From Desulfobacteraceae bacterium (GTDB lineage Bacteria; Desulfobacterota; Desulfobacteria; Desulfobacterales; Desulfobacteraceae), in the NCBI GenBank assembly GCA_016744295.1, contig JADGEQ010000011.1, positions 88,310-152,309 of the forward strand: a DNA stretch of 64,000 bases, given 5' to 3'. The position numbers and the translations under genes were made by a program. Below the pieces are notes generated by a model. That model was not told where the DNA came from and searched no databases. It saw only the letters and a program-made list of their open reading frames with translations. Shown one piece after another: positions 1 to 9,339 of this stretch. How positions within the stretch are numbered: position 1 is the first letter of the stretch; every line of letters begins with the position of its first letter.

Positions 1-32
1 AATATGTGCTTACCAAGAAAGGAACTTATCTT

Positions 33-1397
33 ATGTATCCGGCAGTTTTAATTGTTGATGATGAATCAAGCATCATAGACTCACTTGAGGGAATCCTTTC
101 AGATGATGGTTTTGAAGTGATGCATGCCTATAACGGGTATGAGGCCCTGAAAAAAATAGAGGCCGAATCCCCGGATATTGTCTTGCTGGACATCTGGATG
201 CCCGGAATGGACGGTATTGATACCCTAAAGGAGATTAAAAAGATGGCACCCAATCTCCCGGTGGTTATGATCACAGGACACGGATCCATTGAATCGGCTG
301 TGGATGCCACAAAATCCGGCGCCTTTGATTTTTTAGAAAAACCCCTGTCCATAGACAAGGTCATGGTGACCATCAGCAATGCATTAAATTTTCGAAAACT
401 GGAAGAAGAAAATATATATCTGCGTAAAAAAGAAATCGAAAAGAACTCCATAACCGGAGCCAGCCAAGCGGTCCAAAAGCTTTACGGAGAAATAATGGCG
501 GCCTCTCCCTCTGATGCCTCCATCCTGATTACCGGAGAAAACGGGACGGGCAAGGAGATGGTGGCCAGAACCATCCACCAATTCAGCACCCGACCGGAAG
601 AACCTTTTATCATTATCAATTGCGCCGCCATTCCTGAAAAAAATATCGACAGTGAATTGTTTGGTCATGAAAAAGGGGCCTTTGAGGAAGCAACTTCAAA
701 AAACAAGGGTAAATTTGAAATGGCATCGGGGGGAACCCTCTTTCTGGATGAAATCGGGGATATGAACATAAATACCCAGGCCAAAATTTTACGGGCTCTT
801 GAATCCAAAACATTCCAGCGCATTGGCGGCGGACGAACACTTCACATGGACGTTAGGATCATTGCCTCCACCAATAAAAACCTTGAACAAGAGATTGAAA
901 AGGGCGCTTTCAGGGAAGACCTTTTTTTCCGGATCAATGTCATTCCCATCCATGTCCCGTCCCTAAGGGATAGAAAAGGGGATGTTCCTTTGCTGATAGA
1001 TACCTTTTTTGAGAAGATGGCCAAGCAGTCTTCCGATCCCAAGAAAACCCTTTCCCAGGAAGCCCTCGACCTGCTGGACCAATACCAGTGGCAGGGAAAT
1101 GTAAGGGAATTGAAGAATCTTGTTGAACGGCTGTCCATAATGGTGGAGGGCGAAACAATTGGATTGGCAGATATCCCCCTGCCCTATAATCCTGAATCCG
1201 CCCCCAAAAAAGACCTTGAAGAATCAACTGAACGCCGCGAGCTCTTTAGCATGGATGATCTGGAGCTGGCCAGAAAAAGATTTGAGCAAGAATATATCCG
1301 CAGAAAGGTAGACCAGGCCAGGGGTGACCTCAAGGCAACTGCCAAAAAAATCGGCACCAGTGTCCATTATATAAAGAAGAGAATTCCAAAGTCCTAG
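33..1397 (+). CDS. NtrC/NtrX-family response regulator with AAA+ domain and degenerate sigma-54 loop
   Basis: Cytoplasmic response regulator of about 454 residues. An N-terminal receiver domain has the acidic pair D9/D10 and the phospho-acceptor D53 (LLDIW). It is followed by an AAA+ domain with a Walker A motif (GENGTGKE, about 168-175), Walker B (LFLDEIGD) and a C-terminal Fis-like helix-turn-helix. The loop that contacts sigma-54, normally GAFTGA, reads GAFEEA (675-692). NtrX proteins often have a degenerate loop, so this one probably does not activate sigma-54 in the classical way. A GTG at 6 would add nine residues, but the ATG at 33 has a GGA-type ribosome site just upstream and starts right at the receiver fold. 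The partner kinase would lie left of the window. rsmD follows closely on the same strand. Confidence 0.88.
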   Translation: MYPAVLIVDDESSIIDSLEGILSDDGFEVMHAYNGYEALKKIEAESPDIVLLDIWMPGMDGIDTLKEIKKMAPNLPVVMITGHGSIESAVDATKSGAFDFLEKPLSIDKVMVTISNALNFRKLEEENIYLRKKEIEKNSITGASQAVQKLYGEIMAASPSDASILITGENGTGKEMVARTIHQFSTRPEEPFIIINCAAIPEKNIDSELFGHEKGAFEEATSKNKGKFEMASGGTLFLDEIGDMNINTQAKILRALESKTFQRIGGGRTLHMDVRIIASTNKNLEQEIEKGAFREDLFFRINVIPIHVPSLRDRKGDVPLLIDTFFEKMAKQSSDPKKTLSQEALDLLDQYQWQGNVRELKNLVERLSIMVEGETIGLADIPLPYNPESAPKKDLEESTERRELFSMDDLELARKRFEQEYIRRKVDQARGDLKATAKKIGTSVHYIKKRIPKS

Positions 1398-1405
1398 GAT
1401 CAGCC

Positions 1406-1987
1406 ATGAGAATCATCAGCGGAAAATGTAAGGGACGAAAACTAATTCAGATCCAGGGGAATGATATCAGACCCACCTCTGATCGGGTCAGAGAAGCTAT
1501 TTTCAATATACTGGGGCCGGCAATAAAAAACACAAAAGTCTTGGACCTGTTTGCCGGCACAGGCGCCATGGGACTTGAGGCCCTGAGCCGGGGGGCTGAT
1601 CATGCGGTCTTTGTGGATGCAGCCCCATCTTCTTGCACCATTATCCAAAAAAATATTGACCTGTGCAAAATGAGAGACCAAGCCTTGCTCGTTCACCATG
1701 ATATTATTTGTCTCCCCCTTTCCAAAACCCTGGGCACTCCTCCCTTTGATCTTATTTTTGTGGACCCGCCCTATGGAAAGGGATATGTTGAAACAACCCT
1801 TGGCAAGGCCGGATTCATTGATCTGCTGGCGCCTACTGGCATCCTTGTCATAGAACAATCATTTAAGGAGTCTCTGACCAAACCGATTAACGGGCTTGAC
1901 ATTTATCGTCAAAAAAAATATTCAAAGACTTTTATCTCCTTTTTAAGAAAAGAGACAATGAATAAAGGATCTGACAACAATGAGTAA
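1406..1987 (+). CDS. rsmD: 16S rRNA (guanine(966)-N2)-methyltransferase RsmD
   Basis: 193-residue S-adenosylmethionine-dependent methyltransferase that modifies G966 of 16S rRNA during 30S assembly. The SAM-binding glycine loop (DLFAGTGAMGLEALSRGA) and the catalytic N-methyltransferase motif (FVDPPYGKGY) are both present, and the length fits the family. It starts 8 bases after the upstream regulator. Its last codons overlap the coaD start (stop at 1985-1987, coaD ATG at 1980), which suggests translational coupling. rsmD-coaD is a very common bacterial gene pair, which supports both calls. Confidence 0.95.
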   Translation: MRIISGKCKGRKLIQIQGNDIRPTSDRVREAIFNILGPAIKNTKVLDLFAGTGAMGLEALSRGADHAVFVDAAPSSCTIIQKNIDLCKMRDQALLVHHDIICLPLSKTLGTPPFDLIFVDPPYGKGYVETTLGKAGFIDLLAPTGILVIEQSFKESLTKPINGLDIYRQKKYSKTFISFLRKETMNKGSDNNE

Positions 1988-2477
1988 TATAAAAAAAATA
2001 GCCATTTACCCGGGCTCCTTTGACCCCCTGACCAACGGCCACGTGGATGTAATAGAAAGAGCCCTTGAAATATTTGATGAGGTCATTGTGGCTGTTTTGC
2101 ACAACCCATCTAAAAGATCATTGTTTTCCTCGGCAGAACGGGTTGAAATGATCAGACAAAGCATGAACGGGCTCAAACCGGTTCAGGTGGATACCTTTGA
2201 CGGCCTTTTAGTGGAGTATGCCCGAATGAAGAATGCCGTCGCCGTTATCCGGGGCATGCGGGCCATCTCTGATTTTGAAAACGAATTCCAGATGGCCCTG
2301 ATGAACCGAAAATTGAATAAGGATGTTCAATCGGTATTCCTCATGACAGGTCTGCGGTGGATATTCACCAGTTCTTCCATCATAAAAGAAGCAGCCCAGT
2401 TTGGCGGGGATATTTCCGATATGGTGCCCGAGCCGGTCAAAATCAAACTCATGGAAAAATTTCCCAAACTGAACTGA
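1980..2477 (+). CDS. coaD: Phosphopantetheine adenylyltransferase
   Basis: 165-residue enzyme of coenzyme A synthesis that transfers AMP from ATP to 4'-phosphopantetheine, giving dephospho-CoA. Visible nucleotidyltransferase motifs are the N-terminal YPGSFDPLTNGHVDV containing the T/HxGH-like site, RGMRAISDFENE in the middle, and the C-terminal SSSIIKEAA signature. Length and motif order match bacterial CoaD. The start overlaps the end of rsmD by 8 bases, so the two are probably co-translated. Confidence 0.96.
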   Translation: MSNIKKIAIYPGSFDPLTNGHVDVIERALEIFDEVIVAVLHNPSKRSLFSSAERVEMIRQSMNGLKPVQVDTFDGLLVEYARMKNAVAVIRGMRAISDFENEFQMALMNRKLNKDVQSVFLMTGLRWIFTSSSIIKEAAQFGGDISDMVPEPVKIKLMEKFPKLN

Positions 2478-2532
2478 CCTTTATCAAAAAAGAACTGTAA
2501 GTAACAATTATTACGTAACAGCAAGGAAAAAA

Positions 2533-3423
2533 ATGGATTTATGGCAGCTTCACATCTTTGTATCTGTGGTTGAGAAAAAAAGCTTTTCCAAGGCATCAGA
2601 CCTCATCAATCTGTCCCAGCCGACCGTATCCACCCACATCAAAGAGCTTGAAGAGCATTTCCAATGCAGGCTTTTGGACCGACTTGGCAAAACCACCGAG
2701 CCCACAAGGGCAGGCATGATTCTCTATGATCACGCTAAAAAACTTCTGGGATTAAGGGATCTCACCGAATCTGCCATGCTTGATTTTTTAGGACATACAA
2801 AGGGAAAACTGAATATCGGCGGCAGTACCATTCCTGCCGGTTATCTCATTCCAAAGCTTATGGGGGCATTTACCCAAAAATTTCCGGATGTCGCCATCTC
2901 CCTGTCTGCCGGGGATACCATGCAGGTTATTGATGCCATCAAACAAGGTAATATTGAACTCGGGGTGGTGGGAGCCTTAAAAGATGACCCTGCCATCCTC
3001 CAGGAAAAACTTGTGGCCGATGAGATGAAACTGATTGTACCGATAGGACATAAATGGGCAAACCGAGACGCCATTGATTGTTCAAGCCTGTTTTCTGAAC
3101 CCTTTATTGCCAGGGAAAAAGGTTCCGGAACCTGGCAATCCATCCTCACGAGCATGGACAAGAAAGGGTTTAACTCCCTGGATCTTGATACCCGCATCAC
3201 CATGGGCAATTCAGTATCCGTGATCCAGGGAATACTCAACCGGGTGGGCATTTCCATTCTCTCCACCATTGCCGTGGCCGATGAAATTGCAACCGGAAGG
3301 CTTCATGCCCTATCTGTTACGGGCCTTGACCTTAACCGATATTTTTACCTGACCCTTCCTCAAAAAAGGACCCAGTCCCCTATCTGCAATAAGTTCATAG
3401 ACTTTGCCCGACAAAATCTATGA
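2533..3423 (+). CDS. LysR-family regulator, possibly the selenium-metabolism-associated type
   Basis: 296-residue LysR-type regulator. Residues 1-60 form the winged helix-turn-helix (FSKASDLINLSQPTVSTHIKELE), and about 90-290 form the substrate-binding-like effector domain (starting GKLNIGGSTIPAGYLIPKLMGAF). The N-terminus MDLWQLHIFVSVVE and the STIPAGYLIP segment resemble LysR regulators often found beside selenium-metabolism genes. yedF (43018), another selenium-associated gene, lies 40 kb away, but no direct link is visible here. The ATG at 2533 has AAGGA about 6 bases upstream. It may form the end of the rsmD-coaD run. Confidence 0.85.
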   Translation: MDLWQLHIFVSVVEKKSFSKASDLINLSQPTVSTHIKELEEHFQCRLLDRLGKTTEPTRAGMILYDHAKKLLGLRDLTESAMLDFLGHTKGKLNIGGSTIPAGYLIPKLMGAFTQKFPDVAISLSAGDTMQVIDAIKQGNIELGVVGALKDDPAILQEKLVADEMKLIVPIGHKWANRDAIDCSSLFSEPFIAREKGSGTWQSILTSMDKKGFNSLDLDTRITMGNSVSVIQGILNRVGISILSTIAVADEIATGRLHALSVTGLDLNRYFYLTLPQKRTQSPICNKFIDFARQNL

Positions 3424-3434
3424 ACTCTTTAGAA

Positions 3435-4157
3435 TTATTCCTGGACAAACAAATCAAGCGCATCAATGTGGACCGGATCCTGGGTATCGATGATATGGAC
3501 AGCCTCTTTGTGCATCCGTTTTTTTAATTCTCCGAAAATACCTCTTTTTTTCATGAATGTGCCGGCAAACCCCATGGCTTCTGCCATGAGAACCTCCTGA
3601 TTATCACAGGCTTTCATGATCACATGGCTTGCCTCCAGAACATCTGCCGTCATTCGTTTTCCAGAAAGAATCATCTCGTTAAACTGGTATTCAGGAATGG
3701 ATTTTCGGACAAAGGCGATCATTCCAGGGAGAAAGGGAATACTAACATCCACCTCGGGAAAACAAAAAAAGCCCCGGTCTTTTTTCATAAACCGAAAGTC
3801 ACAGGCACTGGCCAGCATGGCACCGTTTCCGAACGCATGGCCATTGATGGCTGCAATAACAGGAATCGGCATCAAAAGAATACGCTTAAAAACTGAATTC
3901 ATTCCATACATAAAGGATTTAATACTGTCAAAATCCTTTTCCTGCATTTTGAGTCCCATCCACTCTATATCAACCCCCTGGGAAAAATTCTTTTCATCCG
4001 AAGATGTCAAAAGGATGGAAAATAAATTTGCATCCGCCTGTATTTCATCAAAACACTGGTTCATTTGGTTTGCAAATTCAAGATTTTGTTTGTTCGCACC
4101 GTTGCACATGGTGACCACGGCAACACTCCCTTCTTTTGTCCATTCAATAACTGCCAT
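3435..4157 (-). CDS. Enoyl-CoA hydratase/isomerase family protein (delta3-delta2 isomerase-like)
   Basis: 240-residue crotonase-fold protein. The oxyanion-hole segments are SSDEKNFSQGVDIEWM and the helix-start glycine region NGHAFGNGAMLASACDFRF. The segment FPEVDVSIPFLPGM resembles peroxisomal delta3,delta2-enoyl-CoA isomerases more than classical hydratases. It lacks the two-glutamate pattern expected of a hydratase, so shifting double bonds in unsaturated fatty acyl-CoA is the likeliest role. GGAG lies about 7 bases before the ATG at 4157. It is convergent with the LysR gene (11 bases between stops) and divergent from the hydantoinase-like gene. Confidence 0.8.
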   Translation of the reverse strand: MAVIEWTKEGSVAVVTMCNGANKQNLEFANQMNQCFDEIQADANLFSILLTSSDEKNFSQGVDIEWMGLKMQEKDFDSIKSFMYGMNSVFKRILLMPIPVIAAINGHAFGNGAMLASACDFRFMKKDRGFFCFPEVDVSIPFLPGMIAFVRKSIPEYQFNEMILSGKRMTADVLEASHVIMKACDNQEVLMAEAMGFAGTFMKKRGIFGELKKRMHKEAVHIIDTQDPVHIDALDLFVQE

Positions 4158-4388
4158 AGGAAAACTCCATAAGTAATGTTTATTTATTCAAAAAAACAAT
4201 GTTCATAACACATAATTTAAATTGGGATAATTTTCAAGTTTGAAACGGATTCCAGATCTTTAAACACCCATAAAAACTTCATTGACAACCCTTGTTTTTT
4301 CTGACAAGCTCCCCTGATATTGCTGATACTTAACCTAGGTGATTTTGAAGTATCAGTTGATTACAATCCAAATGAACAGGAACCTGCC

Positions 4389-6062
4389 ATGATAATAGGA
4401 TTAGATGTTGGCGGTACGCATACAGACGTTGTTCTCCTAAGCAGCAAGGGTATTGAAAAAAAAGTTAAGGTGCCGACTGACCCCGGCAACCTTTTCAATA
4501 GCGTGCTCTCAGGTTTTACCAAGATTCTGGGTACTACAGATCCCGGGGAGATCAAGCGGGTGGTCATTTCAACCACCCTGACAACCAATGCCCTTGTCCA
4601 GCAGGAAATGGGCCCCATTGGCATGATTGTTTCAGCAGGTCCTGGCATTGATCCTAAATTTTTTTGCACCGGAGAACATTATTACACCGTCTCAGGATCC
4701 ATCAACCACCGGGGAAGGGAAAAAGCCACGGTAAATAAAATGGAAATTGAAGACGTTGGCAAACGCTTGAAAAAAGCCGGGGTGAAATATATAGGAGTGG
4801 TCAGTAAATTTAGTGTTAGAAATCCCTCCCACGAAATTTTGATCAAGCGGATACTCCATAAGGATTTTAAAAAGATTTTCCTGGGCCACCATGTATCTGG
4901 AAACTTAAATTTTCCCCGGAGAATTGCCACCACCCATTTAAATGCGGCTGTATTTGACCTGCACAAAGACTTTTTCCAGGCGGTTAAAAACTCACTTGCC
5001 GAAAAAGGGCTGACCATTCCCATCCAGATTCTGAAGGCAGACGGTGGAACCATGTCCCTAGAATCTTCCATGGATTTTCCAGGCCAGACGGTTTTATCCG
5101 GTCCTGCCGCCAGTATCATGGGCGCTATTCCCCATGCCCCAGACAACCAGGATGCCATTGTTCTGGACATTGGCGGGACCACCACCGATATTGCCTTTCT
5201 GGTGGATAAGGCTCCCTTGCTGGAACCTTTGGGAATCCAGAGGGGGCATTATAAGAGCCTGATCAGATCCCTTAGAACCGATTCAAAGGGTATTGGCGGG
5301 GACAGCAGCCTGCGGGTGAACAAAGGAGAGTTGTCCATTGGTCCGGACAGGCAGGGACCTGCCATGGCATTTGGCGGCACCACCCCGACCCCCACCGATG
5401 CCTTGGTTGTTTTGGGCCTGATGGATGAAGGTGACCAGGACAAGGCCAGATCAGGAATTCATACCATTGCCGAACAATTGGATCTTTCCGATATGGAAGC
5501 CGCAGATTATATTTTTAAAAAATGCTGCACCATTATTTTAAAAAAGACCTTTGAAATGATAGACGTTCTCAATTCCCAGCCCGTGTATACGGTTCATGAT
5601 TTTTTGGAAGGGTATAAACTCAGTCCCCGAAAAATTCTTTTGCTGGGGGGACCGGCCAAGTATTTTGCAAAGAAAATAGAAGAACTCTACCACATTAAAA
5701 CCATGGCAGTTCCGGAATCATCCGTTGCCAATGCCATTGGGGCAGCCCTTGCCAGAACCACCTGCGAAGTTTCCTTGAATGCCGATACCGAGCAGGGAAT
5801 TGTGACGGCCCATGAAGAAGATTTTGCCGAACCTATTTCCAAAACCTATTCAGAAGATGATTTGATTGAAACCGCCTATACACTGCTCAAGGAAAAAGCC
5901 CTGAACTCAGGAGCAGACCCGGAGAACCTGGATGAAGTGGAGGTAGTTGAATTCCAGAAATTCAATATAGTCCGGAATTTTTCACCCAGGGGAAAGATAT
6001 ACAGAGCAAAAATCCAGCTCAAACCAGGCCTGATCAAAGGCTTTGAAACGATTTTGCACTAG
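4389..6062 (+). CDS. Hydantoinase/oxoprolinase family protein (HyuA-like)
   Basis: 557-residue protein of the ASKHA ATPase-like hydantoinase A/5-oxoprolinase family. It has two phosphate-binding loops: DVGGTHTDVVLL at the N-terminus and LDIGGTTTDIAFL around residue 255. The family hydrolyses cyclic amides such as hydantoins or 5-oxoproline in an ATP-dependent way, usually with a HyuB partner. No hyuB gene is present here, so the substrate is open. In-frame TTG at 4320 is possible, but the ATG at 4389 has an AGGA ribosome site and begins directly at the fold (MIIGLDVGGT). A histone-deacetylase-like gene follows 15 bases downstream, which suggests an operon. Confidence 0.82.
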   Translation: MIIGLDVGGTHTDVVLLSSKGIEKKVKVPTDPGNLFNSVLSGFTKILGTTDPGEIKRVVISTTLTTNALVQQEMGPIGMIVSAGPGIDPKFFCTGEHYYTVSGSINHRGREKATVNKMEIEDVGKRLKKAGVKYIGVVSKFSVRNPSHEILIKRILHKDFKKIFLGHHVSGNLNFPRRIATTHLNAAVFDLHKDFFQAVKNSLAEKGLTIPIQILKADGGTMSLESSMDFPGQTVLSGPAASIMGAIPHAPDNQDAIVLDIGGTTTDIAFLVDKAPLLEPLGIQRGHYKSLIRSLRTDSKGIGGDSSLRVNKGELSIGPDRQGPAMAFGGTTPTPTDALVVLGLMDEGDQDKARSGIHTIAEQLDLSDMEAADYIFKKCCTIILKKTFEMIDVLNSQPVYTVHDFLEGYKLSPRKILLLGGPAKYFAKKIEELYHIKTMAVPESSVANAIGAALARTTCEVSLNADTEQGIVTAHEEDFAEPISKTYSEDDLIETAYTLLKEKALNSGADPENLDEVEVVEFQKFNIVRNFSPRGKIYRAKIQLKPGLIKGFETILH

Positions 6063-6077
6063 AATTATGAGGGAAAT

Positions 6078-7388
6078 ATGTTAAAAGCATTAGATAAAAC
6101 AGGACTGGTCTTTTTCCCTGCATTTGACTGGGCCATTGACCCCACACATCCGGAAAGAGAAGAGCGGCTTCTATATACCCAGGACCAGGTACTTGAAGAA
6201 GGTGTTTTTGATATTCCTGGCATTATTGAGTACAAACCAGATCTTGTCTCAGCCCATGATATCCAACGAACCCATTTTTGTGTACCCGATGAAAAGACGG
6301 TGACAACCGAATCCCATCTCATCAGTGCCGGGGGCGCCATTGCCATTGCCAATGCAGTGATGAACAAGGAAGTCAAAAACGGATTTGCCCTTGTCCGGCC
6401 CCCGGGCCACCACTCCATGCGGGTGTCCCACGGTGGCAGGGGATTTTGCCATATCAACATGGAAGCGATCATGGTCGAGTATATCCGGAGCAAGTTTGGT
6501 GTAAAAAAGATTGCCATCATTGATACAGACTGCCACCACGGAGACGGGACCAATGATATTTTCTGGCATGATCCGGATGTATTGTTCATCTCCCTTCACC
6601 AGGACGGCAGAACCATGTACCCTGGCACCGGCTTTCCCAGCGATCTTGGCGGCCCCAATGCCAAGGGGTCCAACTTGAATATTCCGCTGCCGCCGGGCAC
6701 TTCCACGGAAGGGTACCTCTATGTCATCCGCAATTGCGTGATGCCCATACTGGCGGAATTCAAACCTGATATCGTGGTCAATTCAGCCGGCCAGGACAAC
6801 CACTACACAGACCCTTTGACCAATATGAATTTTTCCGCCCAGGGGTATGCCCAGCTCACCTCTCTGCTCAAACCGGACATTGCTGTTCTTGAGGGTGGAT
6901 ATGCCATTGAAGGTGCCCTGCCCTATGTCAATCTTGGCATTATTCTTGCCATGGCCGGATTGGACTATTCCGGGGTTGTGGAACCTGATTACAACCCGGA
7001 AAAACTTAGACAATCGGTGAGCATCACCGATAAAATAAAGAAAACCACTGACCAGATCAATTCCTATTGGCAGCAACGGGATCAATTGCGGGAAAAATCC
7101 GGCAAACCCGGTGAACAGATTATTCGCCACAGAGAGGTTTTCTATGATACGGACAATATCTTTGAACGGCAAAAGGAAAAAATCTGGATATGCAGGGACT
7201 GTGGCGGCAGCTTTGAAATTGATTCAAAAGCCACGCCGGGAAACCATATTCTGGGGGTCCATATTCCCATAAATGCCTGCAAAGCATGCCGGGAAAAAGG
7301 ATATGATTTTTTTGAAAAGGCAGACAAAACCAAGTATGATCGGATTTATCTCCAGGACAGGCCAAATGATCTCTATGAGATTAAATAG
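6078..7388 (+). CDS. Histone deacetylase-family amidohydrolase with C-terminal zinc-ribbon-like segment
   Basis: 436-residue arginase/deacetylase-fold protein. It shows the family signatures RPPGHHSMR, the metal-binding DTDCHHGDG, SLHQDGRTMYPGTG, QDNHYTDPL and the glycine-rich LEGGYAIEG. Bacterial members deacetylate acetyl-lysine, acetylpolyamines or other amides using zinc. After the catalytic domain (about 1-315) comes an unusual tail of about 120 residues with two CxxC pairs (CRDC and CKAC near residues 375 and 399), which suggests a structural zinc ribbon. It lies between the HyuA-like and EpmA-like genes, all on one strand with gaps of about 15-25 bases. Confidence 0.86.
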   Translation: MLKALDKTGLVFFPAFDWAIDPTHPEREERLLYTQDQVLEEGVFDIPGIIEYKPDLVSAHDIQRTHFCVPDEKTVTTESHLISAGGAIAIANAVMNKEVKNGFALVRPPGHHSMRVSHGGRGFCHINMEAIMVEYIRSKFGVKKIAIIDTDCHHGDGTNDIFWHDPDVLFISLHQDGRTMYPGTGFPSDLGGPNAKGSNLNIPLPPGTSTEGYLYVIRNCVMPILAEFKPDIVVNSAGQDNHYTDPLTNMNFSAQGYAQLTSLLKPDIAVLEGGYAIEGALPYVNLGIILAMAGLDYSGVVEPDYNPEKLRQSVSITDKIKKTTDQINSYWQQRDQLREKSGKPGEQIIRHREVFYDTDNIFERQKEKIWICRDCGGSFEIDSKATPGNHILGVHIPINACKACREKGYDFFEKADKTKYDRIYLQDRPNDLYEIK

Positions 7389-7412
7389 GTATTTTTTAAA
7401 AAACGCCCCGCC

Positions 7413-8321
7413 ATGGAATCCCGACATATTCAAAATTTAAGAACAAGATCCCTGGTGATCCATTTCATCAGGGATTTTTTCATGGGCCAAAATTTTCTTG
7501 AAGTTGAAACCCCCATCCGGTGCCCCTCCATTATTCCCGAAGCCCATATTGACCCGATGCTATCCGAATCCCATTTTCTACAGGCATCCCCTGAACTTTG
7601 CATGAAGCGCCTATTATCCCAAAAGATTCCAAAAATTTTCCAGATCTGCAAATGTTTCAGAAAAAATGAACGCGGCCCCCGTCACCTGCCTGAACTCACC
7701 CTGCTTGAGTGGTATGCAAAAGACGCCACCTATCTGGATTTAATGGATCACTGCCAGAACCTTTTCAGGCACATTGCAAAGGGATTGGGCATGGGGGAGG
7801 CCCTTGTCTACCAGAACCAACCCATTAGCTTTGACCTCCCCTTTGACAAAATTACCGTTGAACAGGCATTTGACACCCATGGATCCAAGTCTGCTTTCCA
7901 GGCCCTTGAAGATGGCAGTTTTGATGAAATCATGGGATTTGAGGTAGAGCCCTTTCTGGGCATCAAACGGCCCTGTATCCTATATGATTACCCTGCCCCC
8001 CTGGCCTCCCTGGCCAAACTCAAACCCAACAACAAAAAACTTGCCCAGCGATTCGAACTCTATACGGCAGGAATAGAACTGGCAAACGGATTCACAGAAC
8101 TAACGGATCCAGGTTTGCAACGGCAGCGGTTTCTTGAAGAAAACCGGATCAGGTCAGAACGAGGTCAGACGGCGCTTCCCATGCCGGAAAAATTTCTTAC
8201 CAACCTTGAAACCATGCCCGATGCGGCTGGCATTGCCCTGGGAGTTGACCGGCTGGTCATGCTCTTTTGCAATGCTGCCACCATTGATGAAGTGGTTGCC
8301 TTTACCCCGGAAGCCCTATAG
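7413..8321 (+). CDS. epmA: EpmA-like lysyl-tRNA synthetase paralogue (EF-P lysine ligase type)
   Basis: 302-residue class II aminoacyl-tRNA synthetase-like protein without an anticodon-binding domain. Motif 1 (FLEVETPI), motif 2 (KIFQICKCFRKNE to LLEWY) and motif 3 (GIALGVDRLVMLF) are all present. The length fits EpmA/GenX/PoxA, which attaches (R)-beta-lysine to a lysine of elongation factor P. Neither efp nor the aminomutase epmB is in the window, so the substrate is inferred from the family. It is the last gene of the HyuA-HDAC-EpmA set. Two hairpins without T-tracts follow (8358-8424). Confidence 0.84.
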   Translation: MESRHIQNLRTRSLVIHFIRDFFMGQNFLEVETPIRCPSIIPEAHIDPMLSESHFLQASPELCMKRLLSQKIPKIFQICKCFRKNERGPRHLPELTLLEWYAKDATYLDLMDHCQNLFRHIAKGLGMGEALVYQNQPISFDLPFDKITVEQAFDTHGSKSAFQALEDGSFDEIMGFEVEPFLGIKRPCILYDYPAPLASLAKLKPNNKKLAQRFELYTAGIELANGFTELTDPGLQRQRFLEENRIRSERGQTALPMPEKFLTNLETMPDAAGIALGVDRLVMLFCNAATIDEVVAFTPEAL

Positions 8322-8357
8322 GAATCTTATCATACCTTGTTGCCCTCAATGCCTATC

Positions 8358-8424
8358 CCTTTACCCGGCACCGCCAGGGTAAAGGAACGCCGCTAAATCC
8401 CTCCGCTCGTCCTGAGCGGAAGGG
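8358..8424. repeat. Two tandem extragenic hairpins
   Basis: Two stem-loops follow each other after epmA. The first has perfect 9-base arms CCTTTACCC (8358-8366) and GGGTAAAGG (8377-8385). The second has CCGCTC (8403-8408) and GAGCGG (8414-8419), with CCCT/AGGG outside. Neither is followed by a T-run on either strand, so they look more like REP-type extragenic palindromes or RNA-processing structures than intrinsic terminators. Confidence 0.5.
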
Positions 8425-9247
8425 AAGCGAAAATGACCGAATCTTATACCGTCCTGGTGATCCGATCATTTGACGCCGCTCTGTCCCTTCACCCTGCCGA
8501 TGCCTGGATACCCTTGTGCACATCACAGGCACCTGCCAAAAAAAGTCATCCCTTTGATTCATATCTGTTTTGTAAGTTTACCAATGTAAAGAGTTTCCAA
8601 ACCCATATCTTCAGGCGGGAATGTTATTCTCCAACTAAGTTTACTTTTAGAGTTTGGGATGAAAAAATTGGGGGTACTACATATGGTGGTTGAAAAACTT
8701 TGGATAGAATCCGGATTAACAGGGATAGTCCACAGTAATTTTTGAATCCTGAAAAGCCTTGTTTATAGCCAGTAGTGTTCTCTTTTTGGATTTTTAAATA
8801 TCTGTCAAATCTTATCAAGATTAGAAATGGTATCATTGATACTTTGGATGTTTTATTGCAGTTATCCATAGGATAATAATACTTGACTCGGCCAACCGGC
8901 TATCAAGTTGATATATTATAAAAATCAATACGGAAAATTGGGTTATGACAGCGGTATCGGGTCATATAGATGAATTGAAAATTTAAAGCTGAAAAAGCAT
9001 GGTATACCCCATATAGGGTTAACTAAATTTTGTCTGGACTGAGTCCTATGAATACATAAAGTCGCTGCCGAATTCCCAGCAGCTATCACTACTGCCAAAA
9101 GATATAAACGATTTTTAACAAAGGATTTCAGCGTATAACAAATAGACAGAATGCTCAGCAAAAGTCTTTATTTTTTTTAGGTTGGCAGTACCTTATACAC
9201 CCCCAAATTATATATTAAAGGTGCAGTGGTAAAGGATTGCCCCATTA
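8425..9247. other. Intergenic stretch without a convincing gene
   Basis: About 820 A/T-rich bases. The short open frames here have no recognisable family, no good ribosome sites and atypical composition. The only structure noticed is an inverted repeat ACTTGA-N16-TCAAGT (8881-8908) around a G/C-rich centre, followed by a TATATTAT-like stretch. This may be an operator or promoter, but no gene starts after it. Confidence 0.5.
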
Positions 9248-9284
9248 TTAAAAAAAACGGGCAGAGCCAGAGCCCTGCCCGTTT
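9248..9284 (-). terminator. Intrinsic terminator of the small secreted-protein gene
   Basis: Inverted repeat AAACGGGCAGAG (9255-9266) against CCCTGCCCGTTT (9273-9284), with one mismatch and a 6-base loop. Read on the minus strand it ends in a run of T. It sits about 55 bases after the stop of the minus-strand gene at 9340. Confidence 0.8.
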
Positions 9285-9339
9285 GTGAGAGTCTGATTCA
9301 GTGGAGGTGCCCGTTTTAGGCCTGAATACTCTCAAGCAA

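Noticed and set aside
8433..8693. Plus-strand frame (86 codons) after epmA
   Set aside because: Composition and lack of motifs or a ribosome site suggest a chance frame.
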